This document shows positions 24,424-35,552 of a stretch of 62,609 nt of DNA, in pieces. Made by a program: the position numbers and the translations under genes. Within the stretch, counting starts at the first letter, position 1. Every line of letters starts with the position of its first letter. The notes under the pieces were generated by a model. That model ran no database searches. It had not been told where the DNA came from and worked only from the letters and a program-made list of their open reading frames with translations. This DNA is from Synechococcus sp. AG-670-A05 (GTDB lineage Bacteria; Cyanobacteriota; Cyanobacteriia; PCC-6307; Cyanobiaceae): positions 1 through 62,609 of the forward strand of contig QCSJ01000002.1 of assembly GCA_003211535.1 (NCBI GenBank), given 5' to 3'.

Positions 24424-25645
24424 TGTTATGGCCTCCGAAGCCGAAGGCATTCTTGAGCAGTAGCAGTTTGCCTTGTTCTGAAGGCAGCGCCACTGGTCCT
24501 TGGTTGGTCACCGCCAGCATCACTTCCGGATCAAGGGGATCGGCGTTGAGGCTACCGGGCATGACGCCCTGGCGCAGGGCCTGCAGGGCCAGGATGCTTT
24601 CCACTGCGCCGGCGCCCCCCAGCAGGTGACCCAGCTGGCCTTTGGGGGCATAAACCGGTAAGTGATCAGCAGCGCTGCCCAGGCTGCGCCGCAAGGCCCT
24701 GGCTTCCGCTAAGTCACCGAGGCTAGTGCCGGTGGCATGGGCCTGAACGCCGCAGAGGTCCGTGGGACTGACATCCGCTCGACGCAACGCATCCTCGATG
24801 GCACGGCTGGCCTGGAGACCCTGGGGCTCCGGGGCGACGATGTGGTGGGCATCACTGCTGCTGCCACTGGCCAGCAACCAGCCCAGGTCAGCCCCTTCAG
24901 GGGTATCCGACTGCCTCATCAGGGCCAGTACGCCGGCTCCTTCTGAAAGCACAAAGCCATCCCTGCCCTGCCCGTAGGGACGCGAGGCCTGATCCGGGGC
25001 CTCGTTGCGGGTGGAGAGAGCACGCATCGCGGAAAAACCCACCAGTCCCAGCCGATTCACCGGCGCTTCGCTGCCACCAGCCAGCACCAGATCGGCACGG
25101 TCATCGTTGAGCAGCATCTGAGCCAGCATCAGTGCTTCGGCGCCTGAAGCGCAGGCTGAAACCGGGGTGTGAGCTCCACCGAGGACACCGAGATCGATGG
25201 CGATCTGCCCGGCGGCAGCATCCGGAATCAGCATTGGAACGGTGAGCGGGTTCACCCGGTTGGGGCCTCCAGCGCTCAAGTGCATGTGCTGGTCGTGCAT
25301 CGTTGCGAGACCACCAATGCCCGTGCCGACCACTACGGCAACTCTGTTCGGATCGATGCCTGTGGTTACAGGGGTGGCCATAGCCCAGGCCTGACGGGCC
25401 GCTATGACTGCCAAATGGGTACAGCGATCAGAGCGACGACGCAGTAGCGGCGAGAGGCTGTCAAGGGTGCCGGTGGGGACGCAACCGGCCAGACGCACGG
25501 GCAGGTCGTCGGTCCATGGTTCCCTAATGACCTGAATCCCGCTTCTACCGGCTACCACTGCATTCCATGTGGAATCAGCGTCGACTCCCAAGGGGTTAAG
25601 AGAACCCCATCCCACGACGGCTGTTGGCTCAGCTCGGGGTGCCAT
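24380..25645 (-). CDS. Beta-ketoacyl-ACP synthase (KAS II-like)
   Basis: A 421-residue protein started at the ATG at 25645 (MAPRAEPTAVVGWGSLNPLG), 17 bp inside the acyl carrier protein gene. The thiolase-fold triad is complete: Cys in VSACASGAEALMLAQ, His in VQAHATGTSLGD, and His in KGQLGHLLGGAGA. The terminal KNAFGFGGHN motif is also present. It elongates acyl-ACP with malonyl-ACP. The setting (dedicated ACP, GNAT acyltransferase, capsule genes) suggests a specialised rather than housekeeping role; primary fatty acid synthesis genes are not next to it. It resembles but is not assigned to fabF. Confidence 0.87.
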   Translation of the reverse strand: MAPRAEPTAVVGWGSLNPLGVDADSTWNAVVAGRSGIQVIREPWTDDLPVRLAGCVPTGTLDSLSPLLRRRSDRCTHLAVIAARQAWAMATPVTTGIDPNRVAVVVGTGIGGLATMHDQHMHLSAGGPNRVNPLTVPMLIPDAAAGQIAIDLGVLGGAHTPVSACASGAEALMLAQMLLNDDRADLVLAGGSEAPVNRLGLVGFSAMRALSTRNEAPDQASRPYGQGRDGFVLSEGAGVLALMRQSDTPEGADLGWLLASGSSSDAHHIVAPEPQGLQASRAIEDALRRADVSPTDLCGVQAHATGTSLGDLAEARALRRSLGSAADHLPVYAPKGQLGHLLGGAGAVESILALQALRQGVMPGSLNADPLDPEVMLAVTNQGPVALPSEQGKLLLLKNAFGFGGHNISLVLAGSRPAPHG

Positions 25646-25910
25646 CGGCAGCGTTTGTGCTGAGAGATTCAAGGTGCTGCAGGATGTCGGCAACTGTGCG
25701 GAAGCGCAGGAGCTCTTCCTCTTTAATGCGAATGCCGAAATTCGTGTCCGCTTCGATCAGGATTTCGTAGAAACCAAGTGAATCAATTCCCACGTCTTCC
25801 ATCAACCGGGCATCCGGGGTGATCGCGGCTGGGTCGGCGCCGGAGATGCGATGCAGGATCTCGATCAGCCGTCCCTGCAGCTCCTGCTTGTCAGGGCAGC
25901 CCTCTCCCAA
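25629..25910 (-). CDS. Acyl carrier protein, dedicated
   Basis: A 93-residue acyl carrier protein. The phosphopantetheine serine is in GIDSLGFYEILIEAD (Ser44), preceded by helix I and a DARLMEDV loop. It has a longer than usual C-terminal tail (SLSTNAADGTPS). Its end overlaps the KAS start, so the two are translationally coupled. Placement with KAS and a GNAT acyltransferase points to delivery of a special acyl chain. It is distinct in sequence from the usual acidic housekeeping AcpP. Confidence 0.88.
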   Translation of the reverse strand: MGEGCPDKQELQGRLIEILHRISGADPAAITPDARLMEDVGIDSLGFYEILIEADTNFGIRIKEEELLRFRTVADILQHLESLSTNAADGTPS

Positions 25911-25958
25911 TGCACGACCTCCTTTAAATGAACAGCCAAAGTATCAGTGCTGGTGGGA

Positions 25959-26870
25959 TCACCCTTCCCCCCGGTACCAGCTGAATTGGTGGTAGACGGG
26001 CTGATGGGGTAAATCGATGAACAGGGCTAGTCGTTCAGGAGGGAGTCGATGCAGATCAGCGGCCATCAAGATTTCCGTGATCTGGTTGAAGTCCAGGGCT
26101 AGGGACAGACCACAGACTTCCGCCTGCATCAGGTTGACGTACTGACGCAACAGCACCGGCAGGCGGAAATCTGCAGAAAGGTTCTGGCGGATCTCCTGCT
26201 CGAGGGCCTGAATGTGACCGCTGGGGTGTGGCTGTTCATCAACATTGATGCCCGGCACCGGATAGCGCGGTGGTGGTAGTTGGCTGTTGCAAAGGCGGTA
26301 AGGCGGGCGCATCAGGGCGCTGAGAAAGGCGGAGTTCACCCCGTCGCTATGCGCGAAGTGGTTGTACGACACCAATCCATGCAGCAGGTGGTAACCACTG
26401 CGGGCTGCAATCAGTAGTCCGCCACGAAACAAGGCCATCAGTGAATGGGGCTGACGTTGAAAGCGCTCAGCCAAGGCGACTCGTCCGATCTCAAGGTGGT
26501 TGGTGCGGTTGGCTAGTGCTGCCTTGATCCCGGGATAAACATGCTCGAGATACGAGCTGCTGCTGCCGGGCAGGTCGCTTGCTCCAGCGGGAATGAACTG
26601 CAGCCGGGCGGAGCCGGCAAGGTCTCCACTGCTGCGTTCAACCAGAAGTAGGTGGTCGTAGTGGGGATCGCGACCGTCAAGATCCCGTTCCTCGCCGGAT
26701 CCGGAGAGCTGCTTTCGATAGGTGGACTCCCGCAGCTGCCCGACCGCATCGGCTACCTCTGCAAAGGCAATGCCTGAGATCAGGTGGAGATCCAGATCAT
26801 CGATCGTCAGCAAGCGAGTGTCCGTCGCCTCAGCCAGGCTTGCGGGAATGGACGGACCAGACAGCGTCAT
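25959..26870 (-). CDS. OlsB-like GNAT acyltransferase
   Basis: A 303-residue protein. The core around residues 50-185 has the order seen in OlsB/autoinducer-synthase-type GNAT proteins (Acetyltransf_5): YRKQLSGSGEERDLDGRDPH, then HLLLVERSSGDLAGSARLQF-like strands, LEIGRVALAERFQRQPHSLM, then LIAARSGYHLLHGLVSYNHF. OlsB transfers a 3-hydroxyacyl group from ACP to the amino group of ornithine. It is the first gene of the GNAT-ACP-KAS unit (48 bp before ACP) and diverges from the export gene across 46 bp. The substrate is not known. The C-terminal 100 residues are outside the core and unassigned. Confidence 0.65.
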   Translation of the reverse strand: MTLSGPSIPASLAEATDTRLLTIDDLDLHLISGIAFAEVADAVGQLRESTYRKQLSGSGEERDLDGRDPHYDHLLLVERSSGDLAGSARLQFIPAGASDLPGSSSSYLEHVYPGIKAALANRTNHLEIGRVALAERFQRQPHSLMALFRGGLLIAARSGYHLLHGLVSYNHFAHSDGVNSAFLSALMRPPYRLCNSQLPPPRYPVPGINVDEQPHPSGHIQALEQEIRQNLSADFRLPVLLRQYVNLMQAEVCGLSLALDFNQITEILMAADLHRLPPERLALFIDLPHQPVYHQFSWYRGEG

Positions 26871-26916
26871 TGTTGTTCCAATCTGTCTCAGTCAGCGGGC
26901 AGATTAGACCCGTTCC

Positions 26917-27999
26917 ATGATGCGCCCAGGTTCTGTGGTTTTGACCCGTCTGTTGTCGGGAATGGTGGCCGTGGCTGCATCTCTGGCGGTTGCTCCGATT
27001 GGACTATCTGATGTTTCTGTGGCGCGAGCAGACAAGTTATCAAGCATCAGCAGGGATTCCTTTCGCTACAAGCTGGGTCCTGGGGACAGCTTGGCCATGT
27101 CCGTGTTCAAAATGAGCGGATACGAGGCAAGGGTGAAGGTGCTGAGCGACGGCACCATCAACCTGCCCCGCATAGGTACGGTCGACGTGTGGGGGCTAAC
27201 GCTGGAGGAAGCGCGCCAGAGGATCACGGAGGCCTACGAGGTCTTTCTTCGCCGTCCAATCGTATATCTCGATCTGGTGACCTCTCGCCCGGTGAAGGTC
27301 ACGGTGACCGGAGAAGTTGGGCGCCCCGGAGTGTTCAGCCTGCCAACCCAACTAGCAGGGGGCTGGCCAACCCTGGTCGATGTTGTACAGAAAGCTGGTG
27401 GTGTGACTGCCAGTGGTGATCTCTCCCGAATTGAGGTCTTGCGTCCGTCTGCGCGATCCGGAAATTCGATTCAGCGTTACCAATTCGACTACCTCACGGT
27501 TCTGCGCGAGGGAGGGCATGCCCCGAACCCTCTGATTTATGACGGCGACAGCATTCGCTTGCACAAAAACGAGGGCGTGAATAATGCCGATCTGATCACT
27601 ATGGCGGCCTCTAACTTCGCCCCAGACACGATCCGCGTGAACGTGATCGGGGAAGTGGCCAAGCCGGGTGTCCAGCAAGTGCCGTCCAATGCGCCGTTGT
27701 CCCAGGCGATCTTCGCGTCTGGGGGAATTACCCGTCGCGGCAGCATCAGCACAGTGGAACTGGTGCGTATGGATGGTGATGGGCAGCCGACGGTATCGGT
27801 CATGAGTTTCGACCCCAGCGCAGTGCTGAGCAGCCCCACGAACCCACCACTGCGTCAGGGGGATGTGATTGTGGTGAACCGCACAGGACTGGCCAAGGTG
27901 AGAGACGGCCTTACAGATGCATTGTCGCCGCTGACACCGATCGTGAATGCAGCGTCGATCTTCCGGATCCTTGGCTTGCCCTCCGTGATTGGCAACTGA
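26917..27999 (+). CDS. Polysaccharide export protein (Wza/KpsD-type, Poly_export-SLBB)
   Basis: A 360-residue protein with a long signal region ending near VSVARA (residue 38). Residues about 50-130 form the Poly_export domain (YKLGPGDSLAMSVFKMSGYE, then LSDGTINLPRIGTVDVWGLT). Two SLBB domains follow (VTVTGEVGRPGVFSLP and VNVIGEVAKPGVQQVP). No lipobox Cys is seen, so it resembles periplasmic KpsD more than lipoprotein Wza. It would form part of the outer-membrane exit for the capsule. No ABC transporter (KpsM/T) gene is present in the window. Confidence 0.87.
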   Translation: MMRPGSVVLTRLLSGMVAVAASLAVAPIGLSDVSVARADKLSSISRDSFRYKLGPGDSLAMSVFKMSGYEARVKVLSDGTINLPRIGTVDVWGLTLEEARQRITEAYEVFLRRPIVYLDLVTSRPVKVTVTGEVGRPGVFSLPTQLAGGWPTLVDVVQKAGGVTASGDLSRIEVLRPSARSGNSIQRYQFDYLTVLREGGHAPNPLIYDGDSIRLHKNEGVNNADLITMAASNFAPDTIRVNVIGEVAKPGVQQVPSNAPLSQAIFASGGITRRGSISTVELVRMDGDGQPTVSVMSFDPSAVLSSPTNPPLRQGDVIVVNRTGLAKVRDGLTDALSPLTPIVNAASIFRILGLPSVIGN

Positions 28000-28024
28000 G
28001 GATCTGGCTCAATCAATTGTGGAT

Positions 28025-29320
28025 TTAGATCCCCAGACGCTCCCAAATCACACCGAGGTTGGCCTTATGCAATTCGGCGCTGAAGCATTCTGCTAGGTGG
28101 TCGGCTGACAACCGACTGGTTACATCAGCATCGGCTTCGAGGTTGGCGCGGAAGTCGCCGCCTGCTGTGTTCCAGGCTGTGTGGGCATTCCGCTGCACGA
28201 TCCTGTATGCCTCCTCGCGGCTCATGCCGTTGTCCACCAGGGCCAGCAGCACCCGCTGGCTGAACACCACGCCGCCGTACACATTCATGTTGCGGCGCAT
28301 GTTGTCGGGATAGATCCCGAGCCCCTTCACCACGTTGGTCATCTCCCGCAGCATGAAATGTAGGGTGACTGAGCAGTCAGGCAGCATCATCCGTTCGGTG
28401 GAACTGTGGCTGATGTCGCGCTCATGCCATAGGGCCACATTTTCCAGGGCGGCAATCGTGTAGCTTCGCAGCACCCTTGCTAGACCACTAATCCGCTCGC
28501 TGCGGATCGGGTTGCGTTTGTGGGGCATAGCGGAGCTGCCCTTCTGGCCCTTGGCGAAGTTCTCCTCCACCTCGAGCACATCGGTGCGTTGGAGGTTGCG
28601 GATCTCGGTGGAGAAGCGCTCCAGAGAAGCGCCCACCAGAGCCAGGGTCTGCACGTAGTCGGCATGGCGATCGCGGGAGATCACCTGGGTGCTGGCGGTG
28701 TCGGGGGTGAGCCCGAGGATCTCACAGGCGATCGCTTCCACCTGTGGATCGGTGTTGGCATAAGTCCCCATGGCGCCGCTGACCTGGCCCACGGCCACAT
28801 CCTGCTCAAGCCGGTCCAGCCGGATGCGGTTGCGCTCGGTTTCCGCCAGCCAGCCTGCCACCTTGAACCCGAAGGTGATCGGTTCGCCGTGGATGGCATG
28901 GGAGCGGCCGATCATTTCGGTGTCTTTGTGGGCCCGGGCCAGTTCGCGAAGGGCCTCGGCCAGGCCATCCAGCTCTGTATGCAGCAGGGCGACGGAGCGT
29001 TTCAGCTGCAGGGCTACGCCCGTATCCAGCACGTCGCTGCTGGTCATGCCCACATGAATGTGGCGCCCGGCATCCCCCACGTGCTCGTTGACGTTGGTGA
29101 GGAAGGCAATAACGTCGTGCCGTACCTCGGCCTCGATCTCGAGGATGCGTTCCACCTCGAAGCTGGCCGTGGCTTTGATCGTGTCGAGCGCCGCCTGGGG
29201 CACGCGGCCGAGGCGGCAGTTGGCTTCCGTGGCGGCGATCTCCACATCCAGCCAGCTCTGGAACTTCGCCTGTTCACTCCAGACGGCCCCCATCTCGGGG
29301 AGGGTGTAACGCTCAATCAC
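28025..29320 (-). CDS. purB: Adenylosuccinate lyase
   Basis: A 431-residue protein, exactly the usual length when begun at the GTG at 29320 (VIERYTLPEMGAVWSEQAKF), rather than at an upstream ATG at 29344. The fumarase/aspartase superfamily signature GSSAMPHKRNPIRSERISGL is intact, as are HVGMTSSDVLDTG and GRSHAIHGEPITFG. It makes AMP from adenylosuccinate and AICAR from SAICAR in purine synthesis. It is a housekeeping gene that ends the capsule-related block on the right. Confidence 0.95.
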   Translation of the reverse strand: MIERYTLPEMGAVWSEQAKFQSWLDVEIAATEANCRLGRVPQAALDTIKATASFEVERILEIEAEVRHDVIAFLTNVNEHVGDAGRHIHVGMTSSDVLDTGVALQLKRSVALLHTELDGLAEALRELARAHKDTEMIGRSHAIHGEPITFGFKVAGWLAETERNRIRLDRLEQDVAVGQVSGAMGTYANTDPQVEAIACEILGLTPDTASTQVISRDRHADYVQTLALVGASLERFSTEIRNLQRTDVLEVEENFAKGQKGSSAMPHKRNPIRSERISGLARVLRSYTIAALENVALWHERDISHSSTERMMLPDCSVTLHFMLREMTNVVKGLGIYPDNMRRNMNVYGGVVFSQRVLLALVDNGMSREEAYRIVQRNAHTAWNTAGGDFRANLEADADVTSRLSADHLAECFSAELHKANLGVIWERLGI

Positions 29321-29344
29321 CGGCGCGCTCGGTTGGAACAACAC

Positions 29345-30068
29345 TTCGACTCTATGAACCCGTTGGCTCTCAAAAAGCTCCTCTGAGAGGGGTGACTTGC
29401 TGTATCAGTGAATCTGTCAAATAGAAGGCGAGGAATCAGTAGTTTTGCGAACAAAATCCCACCGCCTGATCAATGGCGTCATCAATAATGTCGTTAAAGG
29501 CGAACTCTTAAGGCTTAACGAGCAATGCATAATGAGCGTGGAAGCGCTCGATAAGCAGGTTGACATTGCAACCTTAATTGAGTCAGACTTTCTGTATTTA
29601 TCGAGGTTGTCTCAATCCCTTAAAGGACTTTTTCTAGCAGAGATTGGTTATCTTATTCTTTTTCTTGGTGAGGTAGACGATGTCTCTGGACTTTCCTTCA
29701 ACATTGGTGGCTATGGAGTCCTAAACCTCAGTTCAGCGTGTTGTGATCCACTCGGTTGCAAAATGGTGGTTTACCGAAGTGATCCCAACTAGAAGGGTAT
29801 TGGACTGCATGGGACGAATGATTTTTGGCTATTAAAGATTAGATATAAACTCTCAATGTCAATTTTCTGAGGAGATCAGCGCCGAAATTTTGCACATTAA
29901 CTTATTGGGATGCATTCTATCAGGCTCTCGTTCAAGAGCTTAGCGTGACTTAAAGATCTTCATTTTAGTGGTTGCGTATAGGTATAGATGAAGTTATTTG
30001 TGTAACATTCAGCCGGCCATCGCTGATCGCCGACTTGCCCAAAAGTTTCAGGTCTGCCGATGCGCGGA
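29345..30068. other. 720-bp A+T-rich intergenic stretch
   Basis: Between purB and glnB the sequence becomes A+T-rich. It holds one modest frame (29445-29792, listed separately) and otherwise no recognised gene, tRNA-like fold or strong terminator. It carries the purB upstream region and the 3' side of glnB. Confidence 0.5.
29445..29792 (+). CDS. Possible small protein, unrecognised
   Basis: An open frame of 115 codons in an A+T-rich gap. The middle has a hydrophobic run (GLFLAEIGYLILFLGEV) and the C-terminus has three Cys (SSACCDPLGC). No good ribosome site, family or neighbour link was seen. It could be a decayed gene or chance. Confidence 0.25.
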   Translation: MRTKSHRLINGVINNVVKGELLRLNEQCIMSVEALDKQVDIATLIESDFLYLSRLSQSLKGLFLAEIGYLILFLGEVDDVSGLSFNIGGYGVLNLSSACCDPLGCKMVVYRSDPN

Positions 30069-30494
<426 letters not shown>

Positions 30495-30529
30495 CTAAGT
30501 TCACAGATGACCACAGACCCTTTCATCTT

Positions 30530-32863
<2,334 letters not shown>

Positions 32864-32917
32864 ATCCGACAGCAGCAGAAGGGAGTCCAGTGGGAGTCTT
32901 ACGTGAGTGGGGTAAGC

Positions 32918-34138
32918 CTATCGGGACCTTCGCGCCCGCCCGCCGATCAGGCCGGTGGATTCCAGCGAGCAACGCACCAGCAGGCCTAGGATCACCAGAC
33001 TGGACACCAGTGAATTACCGCCGTAACTCACCAGCGGAAGTGGCAGGCCGGTCGTGGGCATGGCGCCAGAGGCTACGGCGATATTGAGGATCGACTGGCC
33101 CACCAGAATCGTGCAGCTGCCGATCGCCACCAACCGGGTCTGGTTACAGCGGCAGCGTAGAGCCACCCTCAGGCCCACCCAGGCCACCAGCATCAGGAAC
33201 AGCAGCAGCACCAACGAGCCCACAAAGCCGAATTCCTCGGCAAACACCGCATAGATGAAGTCGGTGCTCTGAATCGGCAGATACTGCAACTTCTGAGTGG
33301 AGAGGCCATAGCCCTGTCCAGTGAGGCCGCCGGAGCCAATGGCTAGTAGGCTTTGCACCAACTGGTAGCCGTCTCCCATCGGATCAGCCCAGGGGTCGAG
33401 GAATGACACCACCCGCAGCCGCTGGTAGTCGTTGATCAGGATGCTGGCGGTACCTAGGGCGCCACCAGCGAGGGCGGTGCCGAAAAGACAGCGCCAGCGA
33501 ATCCCGGAGGCGAGCGCCACCATCCACAACGTCAGGCCGATCAGGGCGGCTGTGGAGAGGTTGGGCTGTTTGAGGATCAGCAGCAGCAATCCAGCGAAGC
33601 TGCCCAGCCACAGCAGCTTCTGATCGGGCTGCATCCTGCACCAATGGGCAAACAGATTGGACGCTTGGAGCACCACAAACGGTTTCACCAGCTCCGACGG
33701 CTGGATCTGCAGCGGACCCAGCACCAGCCAGCGGCTGGCCCCGTTCACCGTGGTGCCCATCACCAGGGTGGCAGCGATCAGCAGGCACCCCCCAAAAAGG
33801 GCCGGGCCTGCCCAGCGCAAGCAGCGTCTGAGGTTGATCGTCACCGTCATGCTGAACAGGCTCCAGCTGGCGATCAGCCAGATCGCCTGACGCTTCATAT
33901 AGAAGGCACCATCACCGATTTCGCGGGTGGCCACCCACCAGCTTGCGGAGCCCAGCACCAACAACCCTGCCAGGCTCCAGAAGGCGGCTAGGCCCACCAG
34001 CAACCGTGCTTCCGCCGGCCACATGGCCCATGGCAGGGGCATTAACCGCTGGATCAGCCCAGGCCGCTGCAGGACCCTTTCTCGGGCGGAGCGGCGGCGC
34101 GAGGCTGTGGCGATGACCAACTGGGGCTGTTGCAACAT
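32918..34138 (-). CDS. ftsW: Cell-division peptidoglycan polymerase FtsW
   Basis: A 406-residue SEDS-family protein with about ten membrane segments. NGASRWLVLGPLQIQPSELV is the conserved SEDS signature and TDFIYAVFAEEFGFVGSLVL the second one; PLPLVSYGGNSLVSSLVILG closes it. The long Arg-rich N-terminal tail is cytoplasmic. It polymerises glycan strands at the septum with a class B PBP. FtsW is preferred to RodA because of the septal-type N-terminus, but this is not certain. Transcribed toward ccdA. Confidence 0.85.
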   Translation of the reverse strand: MLQQPQLVIATASRRRSARERVLQRPGLIQRLMPLPWAMWPAEARLLVGLAAFWSLAGLLVLGSASWWVATREIGDGAFYMKRQAIWLIASWSLFSMTVTINLRRCLRWAGPALFGGCLLIAATLVMGTTVNGASRWLVLGPLQIQPSELVKPFVVLQASNLFAHWCRMQPDQKLLWLGSFAGLLLLILKQPNLSTAALIGLTLWMVALASGIRWRCLFGTALAGGALGTASILINDYQRLRVVSFLDPWADPMGDGYQLVQSLLAIGSGGLTGQGYGLSTQKLQYLPIQSTDFIYAVFAEEFGFVGSLVLLLFLMLVAWVGLRVALRCRCNQTRLVAIGSCTILVGQSILNIAVASGAMPTTGLPLPLVSYGGNSLVSSLVILGLLVRCSLESTGLIGGRARRSR

Positions 34139-34218
34139 TCGATGCCCTATTGAGCCGCGTTAGTGACGCTTTGCCAAGGCATTGGTTGTCAACAAATCAA
34201 GCCCTGGAGGACTTGGTA

Positions 34219-34425
34219 TCAGGCGGCCCGCAGCCGTTCGTGTTCCACTTCCCAATGAACAAATTGCCCCCAGGCCTGCTGACGCACCCAGCAGCGACCG
34301 CCACGACATTGAATCAATTGAAACGGTGGCAGGTCGGTGGGTTGGTTGTCCAGCGTCACAAAGCTGCCCGGCCGCAGCAGCGGCACCACCTTGGCGGGTT
34401 TGGGGTGGTGATCAGACACGTCCAA
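34219..34425 (-). CDS. Small conserved cyanobacterial protein
   Basis: A 68-residue protein just upstream of ftsW (80 bp) on the same strand. The composition is protein-like: PGSFVTLDNQPTDLPPFQLI, then GGRCWVRQQAWG and a terminal EVEHERLRAA. It reads as a small SH3-like beta protein of unknown function that I believe is conserved in picocyanobacteria. No signal peptide or membrane segment. Confidence 0.6.
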   Translation of the reverse strand: MDVSDHHPKPAKVVPLLRPGSFVTLDNQPTDLPPFQLIQCRGGRCWVRQQAWGQFVHWEVEHERLRAA

Positions 34426-34515
34426 GTGGTGGCTCCATGCGATCCTCCCGGTGGATCGAGGACCGGCTGGTGGATCCCCGGTTTTCTTCGGGATCGGGGC
34501 GGTTTATGTGACGTA

Positions 34516-35360
34516 ATGGCACAAAGTCGGTCAGGCGGTGTGGAGCTGCTGACGTTATGTCGTCCTGTTTGCACATGGATCCGAGCCAGATCCCCAGCTG
34601 TGGCGGCCACGATTTATCTGCAATAGACCGCCACCCGCTACGACTGGGTCCGCCCCGGCCATTACCACCGGATCATTGGCGGCGATGGTCGTATGCATCG
34701 GCTGCACGCCCTCACGGCGGACTTGCCGGTCTACACCTCGCGGCGCAACAGCAACAGCGTTTTCCTTGCCTGCGCCTGCATGGGTGGTCAACCCGAACCC
34801 TGGACCTTGCCACCAACAGCAGCGCAGCTGCACAGCCTCTGCCTGGAGGTGGCGGCCATCGCCCGCAGCTGGGGTTGGACGGCTGCCGACATCACGATTT
34901 AATCTGCGATGACCCATGCCGAACCCGCCTCCAACCTCGACGGCCGCTGGATGCACGACAACTACGAACCGGTGATCTGGGGGAACTCTGGATAGCGCTG
35001 GGATCTGCTGCAGCTGGAGCCACACGGGCCGAGTGATGGCAGTGACCAGTTATGCCAGCGCATTGCCTCCTTGCTGTCTGAGGAGCAGCCCCGCTGTCTG
35101 CGACTTATCAGCTGGACTTCCGCGGCATCACCAGAATTGAGGCCCGCGGCCAGGCTTTGCCGGTGCAGATCGATCCCCATGGCCGCTCCTGGGCATTGAT
35201 GGCGGACCTATTGCGGCGTTAAAACCTTTCTGTCCACTGGGATGCCGATCAACGCCGGGTGCTGATCGCCGCAACCGATGTGGCTCCCACTTGCCGCGAC
35301 GATGCCCTGCAGGCGACGGTGGGTTGGCCGCTGGTGGAGATGGCCCTGCAGTGCGTCTAG
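34516..35360 (+). pseudogene. Decayed amidase-like gene with three in-frame stops and a frameshift
   Basis: One frame from 34516 gives a continuous protein-like sequence despite stops TAG 34624, TAA 34900 and TAG 34993. It includes VRPGHYHRIIGGDGRMHRLH, LPVYTSRRNSNSVFLACACM, LCLEVAAIARSWGWTAADIT, and MTHAEPASNLDGRWMHDNYE. A further frameshift near 35100 is followed by FRGITRIEARGQALPVQIDP and LSVHWDADQRRVLIAA. The first part resembles cyanobacterial N-acetylmuramoyl-L-alanine-amidase-like proteins, with a His-rich MTHAE site; the family is a moderate guess. Upstream coding evidence fades, so the original start is uncertain. The many lesions argue for real decay and not sequencing error. Confidence 0.65.
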
Positions 35361-35552
35361 ACCCCGGTGATCTTCACGGACATTCTTCGCAATTCGTCAG
35401 CTGGTGAACGCGCCTGGTGCTGTGTGCTGGAGTTCGCTGAAGAGTGCGACATCAGTGTCAGTTTTGAGCCGTTGTTGCGCGGGGAACTGCGCGGAGGCTA
35501 GGTCCTGTCGTGTGTTCGTAAGGTGAACCACTTGGTCGTTGGCTTGCAAGCG
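35361..35552. other. Intergenic, pseudogene tail to tlyA
   Basis: The first part still translates to protein-like residues in the frame of the decayed gene (FTDILRNSSAGERAWCCVLE). No separate gene is supported. The tlyA promoter must lie here or further upstream. Confidence 0.35.

Noticed and set aside
28520-29386. Open frame of 288 codons on the + strand
   Set aside because: Antisense to the whole N-terminal part of purB, with no recognisable domain.
34557-35036. Open frame of 159 codons on the + strand
   Set aside because: It is an alternative frame over the decayed amidase-like gene and has no family-like features; the repaired frame beside it does.
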